Source: Fibrobacter succinogenes (lineage in GTDB: Bacteria > Fibrobacterota > Fibrobacteria > Fibrobacterales > Fibrobacteraceae). From it: a stretch of DNA of 64,000 nt. The stretch is taken from assembly GCA_902791475.1 (NCBI GenBank), contig CADAWC010000020.1, positions 1 through 64,000 on the forward strand, written 5' to 3'. The notes under the pieces are model-generated. The model did no database searches. It had not been told where the DNA came from and saw nothing but the letters and a program-made list of their open reading frames with translations. The position numbers were made by a program, and so were the translations under genes. Positions 41,404-50,077 of the stretch are shown in pieces. How positions within the stretch are numbered: position 1 is the stretch's first letter; every line of letters begins with the position of its first letter.

Positions 41404-43038
41404 TTAGCGTTTTCTTTGGTTCTTGGGCAAGATTTTGAGTTCTTTTTCGCGGTATTTGGCGACTGTACGGCGAGCCACCTTGATTCCCTGCTTCAAAAGT
41501 TCGTCGCTGATGTCCTGGTCGGAGAGCGGAGAGGACTTGTCCTCTTCGTCAATGAGCGTCTTGATGGCATCGATAATCTGCGCAGAACCGACTTCTTCGG
41601 CATCCGGAGCTGTGCCCTGCTTCACACCCGATGTAAAGAATTGTTTAAGTTCGTAGATGCCGTAAGGCGTTTCCACGTACTTTTTGTCGGTCGCACGCTG
41701 CACCGTGCTCACAGCTAAATGAACATCGTCGGCCACATCCTGGAGGATCATCGGCTTGAGGAATGCGGGGCCGTTTTCGAAGAATCCGCGCTGGCGTTTG
41801 ACAATCGAGCGCATCACAAGCTCAATCGTCGAGAAGCGGTTATCGACCGCCTTGATGAGGTCCGTTGCCTTCGCTAGCTGCGCCTTCACATATTCCTTGT
41901 CCTGCTTCGATGCAGACGGGTCCGTAAGAATCGCCTTGTACGTTTGGTTGATGCGAAGCGACTTCTGCATCTTGGTCTTAAAGCAGACGACTTCGTAATT
42001 GCCCTTCTTTTCGACAACCTTCAAATCCGCATTGATAATGTGCGAATACGAATGCGAAAGCTGGAAGCCCGGATGCGGGCGCAAACGCGAGAGGCTTGCG
42101 ACAGCCGTCTTGACTTCGTCGGCGGAAACGTTCAACGCCTTTGCAATTTTTGCATAGCGGAGCTGCAAAAGATTCTCGTATTCTTCTTCGAGAATGCGGA
42201 TGGCAAGGCTCGGAAAATTCGGAATTGCGTATGCCTGGATGAGGAAGCATTCACGCTGGTCGCGGGCACCAATGCCGCTCGGCTTGAAGGACTGCAAAAC
42301 GTGAACCGCTTCGCGCACCGGGAGGCTTGCGTCTTCGAGCTTGAGTTCCCCGCGGAGCATGCGTTCAATCTCGTCGATGTACTTGTCGTCCGACTGGACA
42401 ACCATCGCTTCGGATTCATTGTCGCGGTTTGCATCGCAAAGGAATCCATCGTCGTTAATGGAGTTGATGAGGTACTGGACCAGCTTGCGAAAATGTTCTT
42501 CAGTCACGCCGTTTTCTTGCAACTGTTCCTGCAATTCACGGGTGCCGTTCCAAAGTCGGAGCTGGTCTTCGAGCTGTTCCTGCAAGCTCTTGCCCACGTC
42601 CTTGATCGGGCGGTCCCAATCTTCGTCCGGGTCCTTCCCGCCAGAATTCAAATCGTTAAAAGGAGCGTCATCGTACGATGTGCCATCACCCAAATAGCTA
42701 TCCCAGTTCACATCCGAAGATTCCCCATCGAGGTAACTGCTATCGACATCGGCGGTATCGTCCAAAGAACCGCGAGCCTTGTCCTCGATATCATCGGGAA
42801 TTTCATCGGAATCGTTTGCTCTCGGGTCGAGTTCTTCGGGGTCCTTGTCGACGGGAACTTCCTGATCGTCAAAGTCGCCATCGTCCACTTCCAAAAGCGG
42901 ATTGACTTCGACTTCTTCCTTGATGGCGGTTTCCAGTTCCTGCGAAGTTTTCTGAAGCATCTTCACAGACTGGAGTAGCGCGGGAGATAGTGTTTGCTCT
43001 TGCGTCTGTCCGATATTTGCCTGCATTCCAAGATTCAT
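41404..43038 (-). CDS. rpoN: RNA polymerase sigma-54 factor
   Basis: 544 aa. N-terminal activator-interacting region (QTQEQTLSPALLQSVKMLQKTSQELE), a long acidic linker (about 55-150), core-binding domain, the HTH region and the C-terminal RpoN box ARRTVAKYREKE. It directs transcription from -24/-12 promoters with enhancer-binding proteins. The lptB stop is 9 bp upstream, so it belongs to the lpt operon, the same layout as in proteobacteria. Confidence 0.97.
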   Translation of the reverse strand: MNLGMQANIGQTQEQTLSPALLQSVKMLQKTSQELETAIKEEVEVNPLLEVDDGDFDDQEVPVDKDPEELDPRANDSDEIPDDIEDKARGSLDDTADVDSSYLDGESSDVNWDSYLGDGTSYDDAPFNDLNSGGKDPDEDWDRPIKDVGKSLQEQLEDQLRLWNGTRELQEQLQENGVTEEHFRKLVQYLINSINDDGFLCDANRDNESEAMVVQSDDKYIDEIERMLRGELKLEDASLPVREAVHVLQSFKPSGIGARDQRECFLIQAYAIPNFPSLAIRILEEEYENLLQLRYAKIAKALNVSADEVKTAVASLSRLRPHPGFQLSHSYSHIINADLKVVEKKGNYEVVCFKTKMQKSLRINQTYKAILTDPSASKQDKEYVKAQLAKATDLIKAVDNRFSTIELVMRSIVKRQRGFFENGPAFLKPMILQDVADDVHLAVSTVQRATDKKYVETPYGIYELKQFFTSGVKQGTAPDAEEVGSAQIIDAIKTLIDEEDKSSPLSDQDISDELLKQGIKVARRTVAKYREKELKILPKNQRKR

Positions 43039-43046
43039 AATAACTC

Positions 43047-43784
43047 CTAATCCAAGCGGAAAGAATCACCGAGATATATGCGACGTGCTTCAGGGTCTTC
43101 GGCCAAGTGTTGCGAAGAACCTTCCGTGAGCACCTGGCTCTTGTACATAATGTAAGCGCGGTCGGTAATCGAAAGCGTTTCGCGCACGTTGTGGTCCGTG
43201 ATGAGCACTCCCATGCCGCGGTCCTTGAGTTCCGAAATGATGGACTGGATGTCGGCAACGGCAATCGGGTCAATGCCCGCAAACGGTTCGTCGAGCAAGA
43301 GGAACGAGGGGTCACTTGCAAGCGCACGTGCAATTTCAAGACGGCGGCGTTCGCCACCGGAACAGCTCATGGATTTCGTCTTGCGAATATGCGTAATCTT
43401 GAATTCTTCGAGAAGCTGTTCCAACTTCTTTTTGCGCTCGGCACGCTTCATGTCTTGCGTTTCGAGAATCGCCATGATGTTGTCTTCAACGGAGAGCTTG
43501 CGGAAGATGGAAGCTTCTTGCGGGAGGTAGCCCACGCCGAGGCGGGCGCGCTTGTACATCGGCTTGTCCGTCATCTCGATATCGTCCAAAAAGATGTGAC
43601 CTGCATCCGGGCGGACCATGCCCACAATCATGTAGAACGTGGTCGTCTTGCCGGCACCGTTCGGGCCGAGGAGCCCGACGATTTCGCCCTGCGAAACTTG
43701 AATGGAGACATCACTCACCACCTGACGATGGCCATAAATCTTGCGCAGCTTGTCGGTGCGTATCGTGCTAACCAAATTTTTCAC
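43047..43784 (-). CDS. lptB: LPS export ATP-binding protein
   Basis: 245 aa, usual size. Walker [22 protein letters not shown], signature [15 protein letters not shown], Walker [17 protein letters not shown], then [19 protein letters not shown], all as in LptB. Powers LPS extraction from the inner membrane with LptFG. It starts with GTG overlapping the lptA stop by 4 bp (GTGA). Confidence 0.96.
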   Translation of the reverse strand: MKNLVSTIRTDKLRKIYGHRQVVSDVSIQVSQGEIVGLLGPNGAGKTTTFYMIVGMVRPDAGHIFLDDIEMTDKPMYKRARLGVGYLPQEASIFRKLSVEDNIMAILETQDMKRAERKKKLEQLLEEFKITHIRKTKSMSCSGGERRRLEIARALASDPSFLLLDEPFAGIDPIAVADIQSIISELKDRGMGVLITDHNVRETLSITDRAYIMYKSQVLTEGSSQHLAEDPEARRIYLGDSFRLD

Positions 43785-45121
43785 TGTGCGTCCTCCGTTT
43801 TCGTTTCGCCCACCGGCTTTCCTTTTTCTCTCCGGCGGTTTAAAAATCTTCTCAACCTTTTATCATTCGCTGATTTCTTTATCGTCGTCGAATCGCTTTC
43901 TGTCAAATTCTTCTTTGAACTTTTTTCTTTTGCGGCAAGCGAATCAAGCCTTGCGAGCGAATCCTTCTTGGCATTTTCCTTGATGCGGTTTGCCTTTTCC
44001 AAGTCGATAAATCGCCCACTTGCGTTTGTCTTTCTGCCCATGAGCTTGAGCGACTTCACCGCGTTCTTTTGAGCATCGAACAAGATGTGAATTGTGTCGC
44101 CCGTCGCTTCGTTCTTGCCAGAGACCGTCCTATCCTTTTTCACGTAGAAGTAGGTGCTCTGCGCCTTGCCCGAAACAATCGCGCGGTCCATGCGGCCCTT
44201 TTTAAAATACAAATCGAGACGGTCGCCGTCCATCAAATTGCGGTATTCTTTTAAATCCGTTTCGTAGAAAAATCCCTTGGCGTTCACGTTCACGTAAAGG
44301 CGTTCAATTTTTCCTTTTTTGAATTCGCAGTAAAGCGTATCGCCGAAGGCTTCGGTCACGTTGCCGGGATTGCCTCGTTTCGGAGCTTCGTTCTGGATGC
44401 CGTGTGCGTTGCGGATCACGAGTGCGGACTTGAGCATCTTGCCCGTCTCGTCGAGCACGAGGAATATGGAGTCGCCCGTGAGGTGGTAATTTTTCATATC
44501 GCAAGTCGGGTGGCCCTTCATGCTGAGCCAATTATCTTTGCGATTAAAGTAACCCGTATCGCAAGTGACCACGAGATCTTTCTGCGTGAGCTTCACATCT
44601 TGATAGGCTTGCGCAAAACTGTTCTTCTTGTCGAAAATGAGGGAGCGCGAAGAAATCGTTACGGTATCAATCGTACCATTTTTCTGCTTTTCGTACTGAT
44701 AAAGTCTCGGCGACATCGGAATTGTCACGATGTCTTCTTTGCGGTCGTACTTGAGGTACTGACCGGTCATGAGGTAGTTGCCTGCGGAATCGCCTGCGCT
44801 CACTTCGCCAGAGGCAATCGCAATTTCGCTTTTCCTTTGGTAAGAGCCGTTCCTTGCTCGCACAAATCCAGACGGATGCGTGAAGAGGAACCCGCCGCCA
44901 CATTCAACTGTTTCGGTGTTACGGTTCCAGGAGGCGCGCTGCGTCTTGAACGCAACACTATCGTGAACAAAGTGGACATTGCCGGTCAAGAGGAGAGTTC
45001 CGCGCTTGCGGGACACGTCGAGGTTGTCGGCGTGGTACATGATGAGCGGCGAGGACTGCGCAAATGCGAAATTAGCCGCAAAAATCAATGCGACGATGGA
45101 AAGGAGTGCGCGGAAATTCAT
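43781..45121 (-). CDS. lptA: LPS transport periplasmic protein, long OstA-type
   Basis: 446 aa. Signal peptide ending AANFAFAQ; beta-jellyroll repeats such as [63 protein letters not shown] and [19 protein letters not shown], matching OstA-like domains. Longer than E. coli LptA (185 aa), like the OstA-type proteins of Bacteroidetes. The C-terminus (about 385-446) is Lys/Arg-rich. LptA bridges LptC to the outer-membrane LptD. Overlaps lptC by 1 bp (TAATG). Confidence 0.85.
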   Translation of the reverse strand: MNFRALLSIVALIFAANFAFAQSSPLIMYHADNLDVSRKRGTLLLTGNVHFVHDSVAFKTQRASWNRNTETVECGGGFLFTHPSGFVRARNGSYQRKSEIAIASGEVSAGDSAGNYLMTGQYLKYDRKEDIVTIPMSPRLYQYEKQKNGTIDTVTISSRSLIFDKKNSFAQAYQDVKLTQKDLVVTCDTGYFNRKDNWLSMKGHPTCDMKNYHLTGDSIFLVLDETGKMLKSALVIRNAHGIQNEAPKRGNPGNVTEAFGDTLYCEFKKGKIERLYVNVNAKGFFYETDLKEYRNLMDGDRLDLYFKKGRMDRAIVSGKAQSTYFYVKKDRTVSGKNEATGDTIHILFDAQKNAVKSLKLMGRKTNASGRFIDLEKANRIKENAKKDSLARLDSLAAKEKSSKKNLTESDSTTIKKSANDKRLRRFLNRRREKGKPVGETKTEDAQ

Positions 45122-45918
45122 TACGGCATCCCTGCCTTTGGCCTAAACGGGAGACCGCGCGGCGGAGCCTTCCTGGACGGTGACGAGGCAGGCTTTGACG
45201 CCTGCGATGACGAGGACGGCGGATTGCTCAGACGTTCTGCCTCAGCCTGTCGTTTGTCTTCATCCTTCATGCGCTTTGCCGCATCCTGGAAAATACCCGT
45301 CACGTTAGAAAGGATTTTCCAGTTATCGAACTGCGCATCGCTTTCAAAACCAACGCCCTGCAACACGTCGCCGTCTTCGGAGACAACGCGCACATAGCTT
45401 GCGGTTCTGACCAAATTATCCTTCTTATTCCAAAGGAGCGAATCGGCACGGACCGAGGCGCCCTTCGGAGTCAGCGCATAAACGTGGCCGTAAGCGTAAA
45501 CGTACGTGAACGTCATGTCGAGACTGCCGGAGTCCGCACGCAAGAACGCCACGCGCTCGCCGATGGAATCGTAAATGTCCACGAACACCGGACGCACCGT
45601 CACGATTTCCTTGTCGGCCCAGCGTTCCAGATAAGCGGTTTTCAATCGCCAGTTGAGCACGCCCTTATCGTAGCTGTCGAGAAGAGTCGTATCGGTAAAG
45701 AGCATCTGCGGGCGCTCGACACGAATCCAAGGCTTGGGTTCTTCGATTTCTTCGCATCCAAGCAAAAACGCAGCTAGAATGGCACATGCGAAAACGCCCC
45801 ACAAACGGGAGACAATGCGAGATGCGCGGGATGCACAACAAGACGCCGCCGGGCGAGATGTCGGCGCAAACGCATTTTGGACATTCTGAATATTCTGCAA
45901 AAATTGTGCCACAAACAC
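45121..45918 (-). CDS. lptC: LptC-like LPS transport protein
   Basis: 265 aa. Hydrophobic segment LWGVFACAILAAFLLGCEE near residue 40-58, with a lipobox-like LLGC, then the LptC-type beta domain (NWRLKTAYLERW, VRPVFVDIYDSIGERVAFLRADSGSLD, YGHVYALTPKGASVRADSLLWN, GVGFESDAQFDNW). The C-terminal 50 residues are a Ser/Pro/Arg-rich tail. The N-terminal 39 residues are unusual and an internal start cannot be excluded. It is followed by lptA with a 1-bp overlap. Assignment by pattern and order. Confidence 0.8.
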   Translation of the reverse strand: MFVAQFLQNIQNVQNAFAPTSRPAASCCASRASRIVSRLWGVFACAILAAFLLGCEEIEEPKPWIRVERPQMLFTDTTLLDSYDKGVLNWRLKTAYLERWADKEIVTVRPVFVDIYDSIGERVAFLRADSGSLDMTFTYVYAYGHVYALTPKGASVRADSLLWNKKDNLVRTASYVRVVSEDGDVLQGVGFESDAQFDNWKILSNVTGIFQDAAKRMKDEDKRQAEAERLSNPPSSSSQASKPASSPSRKAPPRGLPFRPKAGMP

Positions 45919-45940
45919 AAATTACAAATATAAAAGCACG

Positions 45941-46090
45941 TTATTTAGGGTTTTCTCGGAAATTTGAGGGAATTTGGACGATTTTCCTCGTGACAAGCTC
46001 CATTTCTGCAGGACTCAATCCGAGATTTTCGTCCACCTCCCCTACTTTCCATCCTTTCTTTTCCAACTTTCGTTTCTTTAATTTGTCCAT
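45941..46090 (-). CDS. Small HTH-antitoxin-like fragment protein
   Basis: 49 aa: MDKLKKRKLEKKGWKVG...EVDENLGLSPAEMELVTRK. The stretch LEKKGWKVG-x10-LGLSPAE-x-E-L-V recalls the start of XRE/HTH antitoxins of HigA-like systems (kL..kGWkvgs..dFLgLs.eE..lve), but the rest of that domain is absent, so it is truncated or a remnant. AAAGGA precedes the ATG by 8 bp. It ends 22 bp before lptC on the same strand. No toxin partner is adjacent on this strand. It could also be a chance reading frame. Confidence 0.45.
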   Translation of the reverse strand: MDKLKKRKLEKKGWKVGEVDENLGLSPAEMELVTRKIVQIPSNFRENPK

Positions 46091-46246
46091 AAGTCAATCC
46101 TTTGGCGTCATACTAAAAATATTTTCCTTTTGACGTGGAGTCAAGGGAGCGAATTTCAAGAGATAACCAAAATATTCATTACAACCGAAATCAAAAGTAT
46201 TGATTTAAAATGACATTTATAGCATATTTAAAAAAAGGAGTCGAAC

Positions 46247-46438
46247 ATGGCGACATTGCAATTAAGAGTAGATGATGAATTGAAGAAAAAGTCAGACGAT
46301 TTGTTCCAATCCAATGTCCACCACTCCCCTGAAGATTTATCTCTTGAAAAGGCGATTAGTGATACGCGGAAGCAAGAGAATCTACACGGGCCCTATTCAT
46401 CTGCACAAGAAGCCGTAGCCTCCATGCAGGAGGATTAA
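46247..46438 (+). pseudogene. Decayed RelB/DinJ-type antitoxin
   Basis: 63 aa: MATLQLRVDDELKKKSDDLF is a textbook RelB/DinJ start, and the end HGPYSSAQEAVASMQED resembles the usual RelB C-terminus (GPFSS.EEAM..L). The centre (QSNVHHSPEDLSLEKAISDTRK) is not the normal ribbon-helix-helix core and is too short; RelB proteins have about 80-95 aa. An internal deletion is the likeliest reading. AAGGAG precedes the ATG. The toxin remnant follows immediately. Confidence 0.6.
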
Positions 46439-46440
46439 GA

Positions 46441-46518
46441 GTGTTCCAAATAATTAACGATGAACTGATTCTTTCAGCTACAGCAGCAGGAACACACGCC
46501 GATTTATTCGGGAAATAA
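46441..46518 (+). pseudogene. 3' remnant of a YafQ/RelE-type toxin
   Basis: 25 codons to TAA: VFQIINDELILSATAAGTHADLFGK. This matches the C-terminus of YafQ-type toxins, ...ikdeLiLtl.aTGTHs.LF, with the conserved GTH-x-DLF. The N-terminal two thirds, including the catalytic residues, are missing, and GTG is only the first codon of the frame. Two bp after the RelB-like stop, so a truncated TA pair. Confidence 0.6.
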
Positions 46519-46535
46519 CACAAGATTGAATACAC

Positions 46536-46564
46536 AAAAAGGACTGCGCGGGGGCAGTCCTTTT
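46536..46564. terminator. Intrinsic terminator / repeat hairpin, copy 1
   Basis: AAAAAGGACTGC GCGGGG GCAGTCCTTTT. The same hairpin with 31 identical bases occurs at 51493-51523; together they border the 46.5-51.5 kb block. Confidence 0.85.
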
Positions 46565-46619
46565 GACGCAAAATTAAGGGGACGAAAAGATTGTATATCA
46601 TTTATGAATTGGTCAAAAA

Positions 46620-46880
46620 AACTAATTCAACCTAATTAGGCGGGCGAACAATCCGCCATTTTTACGGTGCCAAAAAAACGTTACAGAAAATGAGAAATAC
46701 GCAAGCGTCCCCGCACATATATGTGTGAGCGGGCTATATTGCAAGGCAACTCGTGCGCACCTTCGGCACGCCCGCGTCGCTCTTGCAACGAAGCATTGCG
46801 ATGTGTCCTTCCAAACGATGTGAAACGGAATCGAAGAATCTATCGCAAGTCTTCGCCCCAAGGGGTCACTATCCCTAACA
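46620..46880. other. Gene-poor intergenic stretch with short palindromes
   Basis: Holds CACATATATGTG and a GGCGGGCGAACAATCCGCC hairpin and a GC-rich tract (46745-46810) with CAACGAAGCATTGCGATG. I see no gene that I can support in 46565-46895. Confidence 0.4.
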
Positions 46881-46895
46881 CAATGTAGTTATGCT

Positions 46896-48533
46896 CTATT
46901 TATTGAAATTTTTCACACAGCGGACTGAATGTCCTAATGATTTCACGCCATATTGAGCATAATTCGGCCAGTCACTTTTATTTACAAACAATATATGACT
47001 AGCATGCTTACTGAGCCCTTCAGTATCATCTAGCCGAGTGTATTTTGGATCGTATGCAGTATGATATTCAGTCGAAGTCCAAAAGAAAGCATATTCTCCC
47101 AAAGCATTAAAATCGTCATGAATCGTTCGAGTTCCAGCCGGAAGTGCGGCAAATCCATATGCATCATCACCATTTCCTGAACGTTTTCCGTTATCATCCC
47201 AACCTTCGGCCCAGCCACTTGTAGATTTCAACTTTTGGGCAGCTTTTGACTTCACGAAAAGCACATCGTCAATGTTTGTCCCTTCAACAACGCTAAACAA
47301 ATATTTCCACTCTTTCATTGAAGGCAAATGCCAACCATCAGGACAAGCCTTCATTGCCGCATCATAAGTATATAGTCTACCATATTTTTTACAGCTGACA
47401 TTTTTGTCATCATAACACCAACTATCTTCTGTCTTGAAATTCAAATTTTCAGCCATCCAAATCAATTTGCCAATAGTGATATACTTGTATGTTTTTTTGT
47501 CACGTTCATCAACGAATGTTCCATTTGGAGGATTATCAACAGGCTTTTTTGCAATTTCATTGACTGGTGACTGAACATCTTTTTTTGGCTTTTCTTTTTC
47601 AACCATTTGGGCAGTAGATTTATTTGTCGAATTTACATTAGAACTTTTTGTTTCGCTTGGATTGAATTTTCCTTTTAGCAAACAATATTCAGCAGTAAAT
47701 TTTCCATCTTCCAAGCCACGACCGATACAATACGCTTTTATCTTCAAGCCTGCAGTATATTTTTGCAGTTCATCTTTTTCCGATTGGAAAAAATCTAAAC
47801 CAACAGATTTAATCGGACCGTTCCCAGAAACTTCAAGTGCGATATCAGCAAAGCCTTCAGTTCCTTTGACAATACCAACAATCGTGTATTTTGAATCCTT
47901 GAATTTCTCGATATTCTCATATGGCGTAGCGAAAGCTTTTTCAATTTCATCAATTGAATATACCGCATCAGATTCCGCCATCATCAAATTACCAAAGCCT
48001 TCAACAATCAGCCACAAACCGGCAAGGGCGCAAACAGCATACCATACAACAGGAATTACGGCAACATTATTAGATTCTTTTTCACAATTAAAGAATTTGC
48101 CGTCAACAATCCTAATAGAATCAAAAATCAGCCAGCCGCATAAGATTGTAAAGAAGAACCAAGTAATCAAATTCAATCCGAAATTTTCATTATAAATAGC
48201 AACCGCCAAAATGAAAACGACAAGTTGGATAAAACCGAATGCTTTTTTACCCCAGACAATATTATGAATGCCAAACCATCCAAATAACAAGGTTATAATT
48301 GACACAAGTGTGCGATTGGGAACCTGTTGATTTTTCGGTTTGACACAAGTTTGTCGACTCGTCGCAAAAGAATCCGCAGTCTCAGTCTTTTGCGTTTGAT
48401 TCAAATTAATGTTTATTGATGGAGCCTTGGGATTATTGACTTGAGAAGTTTCAGTTTTCTTCAATGGATTTCCGCACTTAGTGCAAAAAGCTGTTCCATT
48501 AGGAAGTGAAGTGCCACATTTTGTGCAAAACAT
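46896..48533 (-). CDS. Zinc-ribbon / TM2 / FISUMP multidomain membrane protein
   Basis: 545 aa. Residues 1-25 MFCTKCGTSLPNGTAFCTKCGNP form a two-CxxC zinc ribbon. A linker follows, then a TM2-type domain (NRTLVSIITLLFGWFGIHNIVWGKKAFGF, about 75-150, 2-3 TM) and another TM (VVWYAVCALAGLWLIVEGF). Residues about 190-300 are a soluble Asp/Glu/Lys-rich region. The last ~205 residues are a FISUMP domain (FVDERDKKTYKYITIGKLIWMAENLNFKTEDSWCYDDKN, CPDGWHLPSMKEWKYLF, HSVRCVKNF). It stands downstream of other zinc-ribbon/TM2 genes on the same strand and is probably their last operon member. Function not known; FISUMP is usually surface-located, unusual here behind a cytoplasmic-looking zinc ribbon. Confidence 0.85.
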   Translation of the reverse strand: MFCTKCGTSLPNGTAFCTKCGNPLKKTETSQVNNPKAPSININLNQTQKTETADSFATSRQTCVKPKNQQVPNRTLVSIITLLFGWFGIHNIVWGKKAFGFIQLVVFILAVAIYNENFGLNLITWFFFTILCGWLIFDSIRIVDGKFFNCEKESNNVAVIPVVWYAVCALAGLWLIVEGFGNLMMAESDAVYSIDEIEKAFATPYENIEKFKDSKYTIVGIVKGTEGFADIALEVSGNGPIKSVGLDFFQSEKDELQKYTAGLKIKAYCIGRGLEDGKFTAEYCLLKGKFNPSETKSSNVNSTNKSTAQMVEKEKPKKDVQSPVNEIAKKPVDNPPNGTFVDERDKKTYKYITIGKLIWMAENLNFKTEDSWCYDDKNVSCKKYGRLYTYDAAMKACPDGWHLPSMKEWKYLFSVVEGTNIDDVLFVKSKAAQKLKSTSGWAEGWDDNGKRSGNGDDAYGFAALPAGTRTIHDDFNALGEYAFFWTSTEYHTAYDPKYTRLDDTEGLSKHASHILFVNKSDWPNYAQYGVKSLGHSVRCVKNFNK

Positions 48534-48580
48534 ATTTTCTCCTTTTAAAAAATCCCATTCAAAAAGAATGGGAACATTTT

Positions 48581-48973
48581 CTAAAGATCGTCCTTGGTGA
48601 ATTTGACCTCAAAGCTTTTTTTATTGAGGTCAACAAATTGCATTGTAATACCTCGATTTGTTTCCTTAAGTTGCTTTATCATGTTTTTGGTATCTTCATC
48701 ACTCGCTTGCATTTGCTTCAGATTGACCAAAATTGCTTGAGCTGACGCACCTAGAATAGTCTCTGCATTTTCGCTGAATTCCCCCAGCACTTCGTAGGTA
48801 AGCACCATTGCTGTTTCAGTCAAAGAAATGTCTTTCCAATTCATAGTATCGTCAATTTTTTGAGGCAATTCGGATTTTGCCGAAGATACGTAAATTTTTA
48901 AAACATCGTCCGTAGAACAAGCAGACAGCATAAGTGCTACAGAGATAAAGATTAACGAGAATATTTTTTTCAT
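48581..48973 (-). CDS. Small lipoprotein, unknown function
   Basis: 130 aa. MKKIFSLIFISVALMLSACS signal (Cys19). The mature domain is helical and amphipathic, ending in a beta strand (GITMQFVDLNKKSFEVKFTKDDL). No domain recognised. A GAAGAAACT-type weak ribosome site. Lies between the TM2 gene and the zinc-ribbon/FISUMP gene in the same direction, 18 bp after the TM2 gene. Confidence 0.75.
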   Translation of the reverse strand: MKKIFSLIFISVALMLSACSTDDVLKIYVSSAKSELPQKIDDTMNWKDISLTETAMVLTYEVLGEFSENAETILGASAQAILVNLKQMQASDEDTKNMIKQLKETNRGITMQFVDLNKKSFEVKFTKDDL

Positions 48974-48991
48974 AGAGTTTCTCCTTTTTAG

Positions 48992-49333
48992 TTATGCAGT
49001 AAATTTTGGAACCACAATGGCAAAGATGATTGCCAGAACCATTATGCAGCCAATAGCAGGCCAATAAATACCATAAATTTTTTTCGACAAATTGCCTGCA
49101 TTTAAAGTAAGTCTACGATTATCTCCAGCAACATAAGTTCCTTTTATGATAGCATACAAATCACGAAGCATGATAATAAAGGGCACGATTGGGAATATAA
49201 ACGAGAGAATCAGTTTTAAAACACCTCTTGATTTGTTTCCCGCGAAAAAATCGTGAGCACCAAAAATACCAAGCCAAAAGCACAAATGAAGTGCTGTTGA
49301 TTGTGATACCGCCATAGGTTGATTCTGTTCCAT
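48992..49333 (-). CDS. TM2-domain membrane protein
   Basis: 113 aa. LHLCFWLGIFGAHDFFAGNKSRGVLKLILSFIFPIVPFIIMLRDLYAIIKGTYV is a TM2 domain, with its second helix pair joined by a DFF-A-G loop; a further C-terminal TM (GIYWPAIGCIMVLAIIFAIVV). No zinc ribbon. GGAG stands before the ATG. Fifteen bp separate it from the upstream zinc-ribbon/TM2 gene; same operon. Confidence 0.85.
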   Translation of the reverse strand: MEQNQPMAVSQSTALHLCFWLGIFGAHDFFAGNKSRGVLKLILSFIFPIVPFIIMLRDLYAIIKGTYVAGDNRRLTLNAGNLSKKIYGIYWPAIGCIMVLAIIFAIVVPKFTA

Positions 49334-49348
49334 ATTGTTACTCCTTGG

Positions 49349-49954
49349 TTATGGGTTAAAAATTTGTTGACCCGCATTATATCCTTGACTGAAGCCCTCT
49401 TGAACATTAGGATCTCCAGCCAAAAGAATAATTGTTCCGACAATTAGCAGGATAAATAAAGCAAATGGTAGGAACACCAAAAACTTTGTTAGGGGCGCAT
49501 CTCCTGTGAGAGGGCGTCCCCAGCGATCGCAATACGAGCCACTTAAAATACAAATCAAATCTATAATCACCCAAATTCCCACAATAAACGAGGAAACAAC
49601 AAGGCAAGTGAGTATAAGTTTGACAACTCCGAGAGTTGTTTTACCCACATAAAAATCATGTATTCCGAGCCACCCTAGAAATATGCACAGTAAACCCGTA
49701 ACTTCCTTGCTTTTAAGTTCTTGAGGCGGGTTCGCAAAGGCCATTCCCATAGAAGCATGGTTTTGTTGATTTTGGTTCAAATTAATATTAATTGAGGGAG
49801 CTTCCGGATTCGCAATTTGATTGGGAACGGTATTCTGAGGAACGGGTTCAGTCGAAGCATCCTTTGCAGGCAAAGTCTCTTTTAAAGAATTTCCACAGAC
49901 ACCGCAGAAGGACTCTTCATCATTAACTTCTGATCCACATTTAGAACAAAACAT
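49349..49954 (-). CDS. Zinc-ribbon TM2-domain membrane protein
   Basis: 201 aa. N-terminal zinc ribbon MFCSKCGSEVNDEESFCGVCGNSLK, Asn/Pro/Glu linker, then TM2 domain (GLLCIFLGWLGIHDFYVGKTTLGVVKLILTC...VIDLICILSGSYCDRWGR) and a final TM (FLVFLPFALFILLIVGTII). Clearly related to the first 150 residues of the 46896-48533 protein. GGAGGG precedes its start inside the end of the small ORF upstream, so translation may be coupled. Confidence 0.85.
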   Translation of the reverse strand: MFCSKCGSEVNDEESFCGVCGNSLKETLPAKDASTEPVPQNTVPNQIANPEAPSININLNQNQQNHASMGMAFANPPQELKSKEVTGLLCIFLGWLGIHDFYVGKTTLGVVKLILTCLVVSSFIVGIWVIIDLICILSGSYCDRWGRPLTGDAPLTKFLVFLPFALFILLIVGTIILLAGDPNVQEGFSQGYNAGQQIFNP

Positions 49955-49957
49955 AGT

Positions 49958-50077
49958 CTAGCCCTCCCGAGAAACAGGATCTTTTTTATCTACATGTTTA
50001 AAAATAAAGGAATATGCTAAAAAACATGCTGCGGCAGCAAGTGAAGAAATGAACGCGGCAAGAAAAATTTTTCTCAT
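49958..50077 (-). CDS. Small single-pass membrane protein
   Basis: 39 aa: MRKIFLAAFISSLAAA... then a helix and SFIFKHVDKKDPVSREG. AGAGG is 6 bp before this ATG; another ATG two codons upstream is too near the ribosome site. It overlaps the ribosome site of the downstream zinc-ribbon gene by position (stop 3 bp before the next ATG), suggesting it leads the zinc-ribbon/TM2 operon. Too short to assign a role; could be a leader-type peptide. Confidence 0.5.
   Translation of the reverse strand: MRKIFLAAFISSLAAAACFLAYSFIFKHVDKKDPVSREG

Noticed and set aside
46622..46861. Minus-strand 79-aa frame in the gap after the RelB remnant
   Set aside because: No ribosome site, low-complexity Cys/Arg composition and repeat-like DNA; not a convincing gene.
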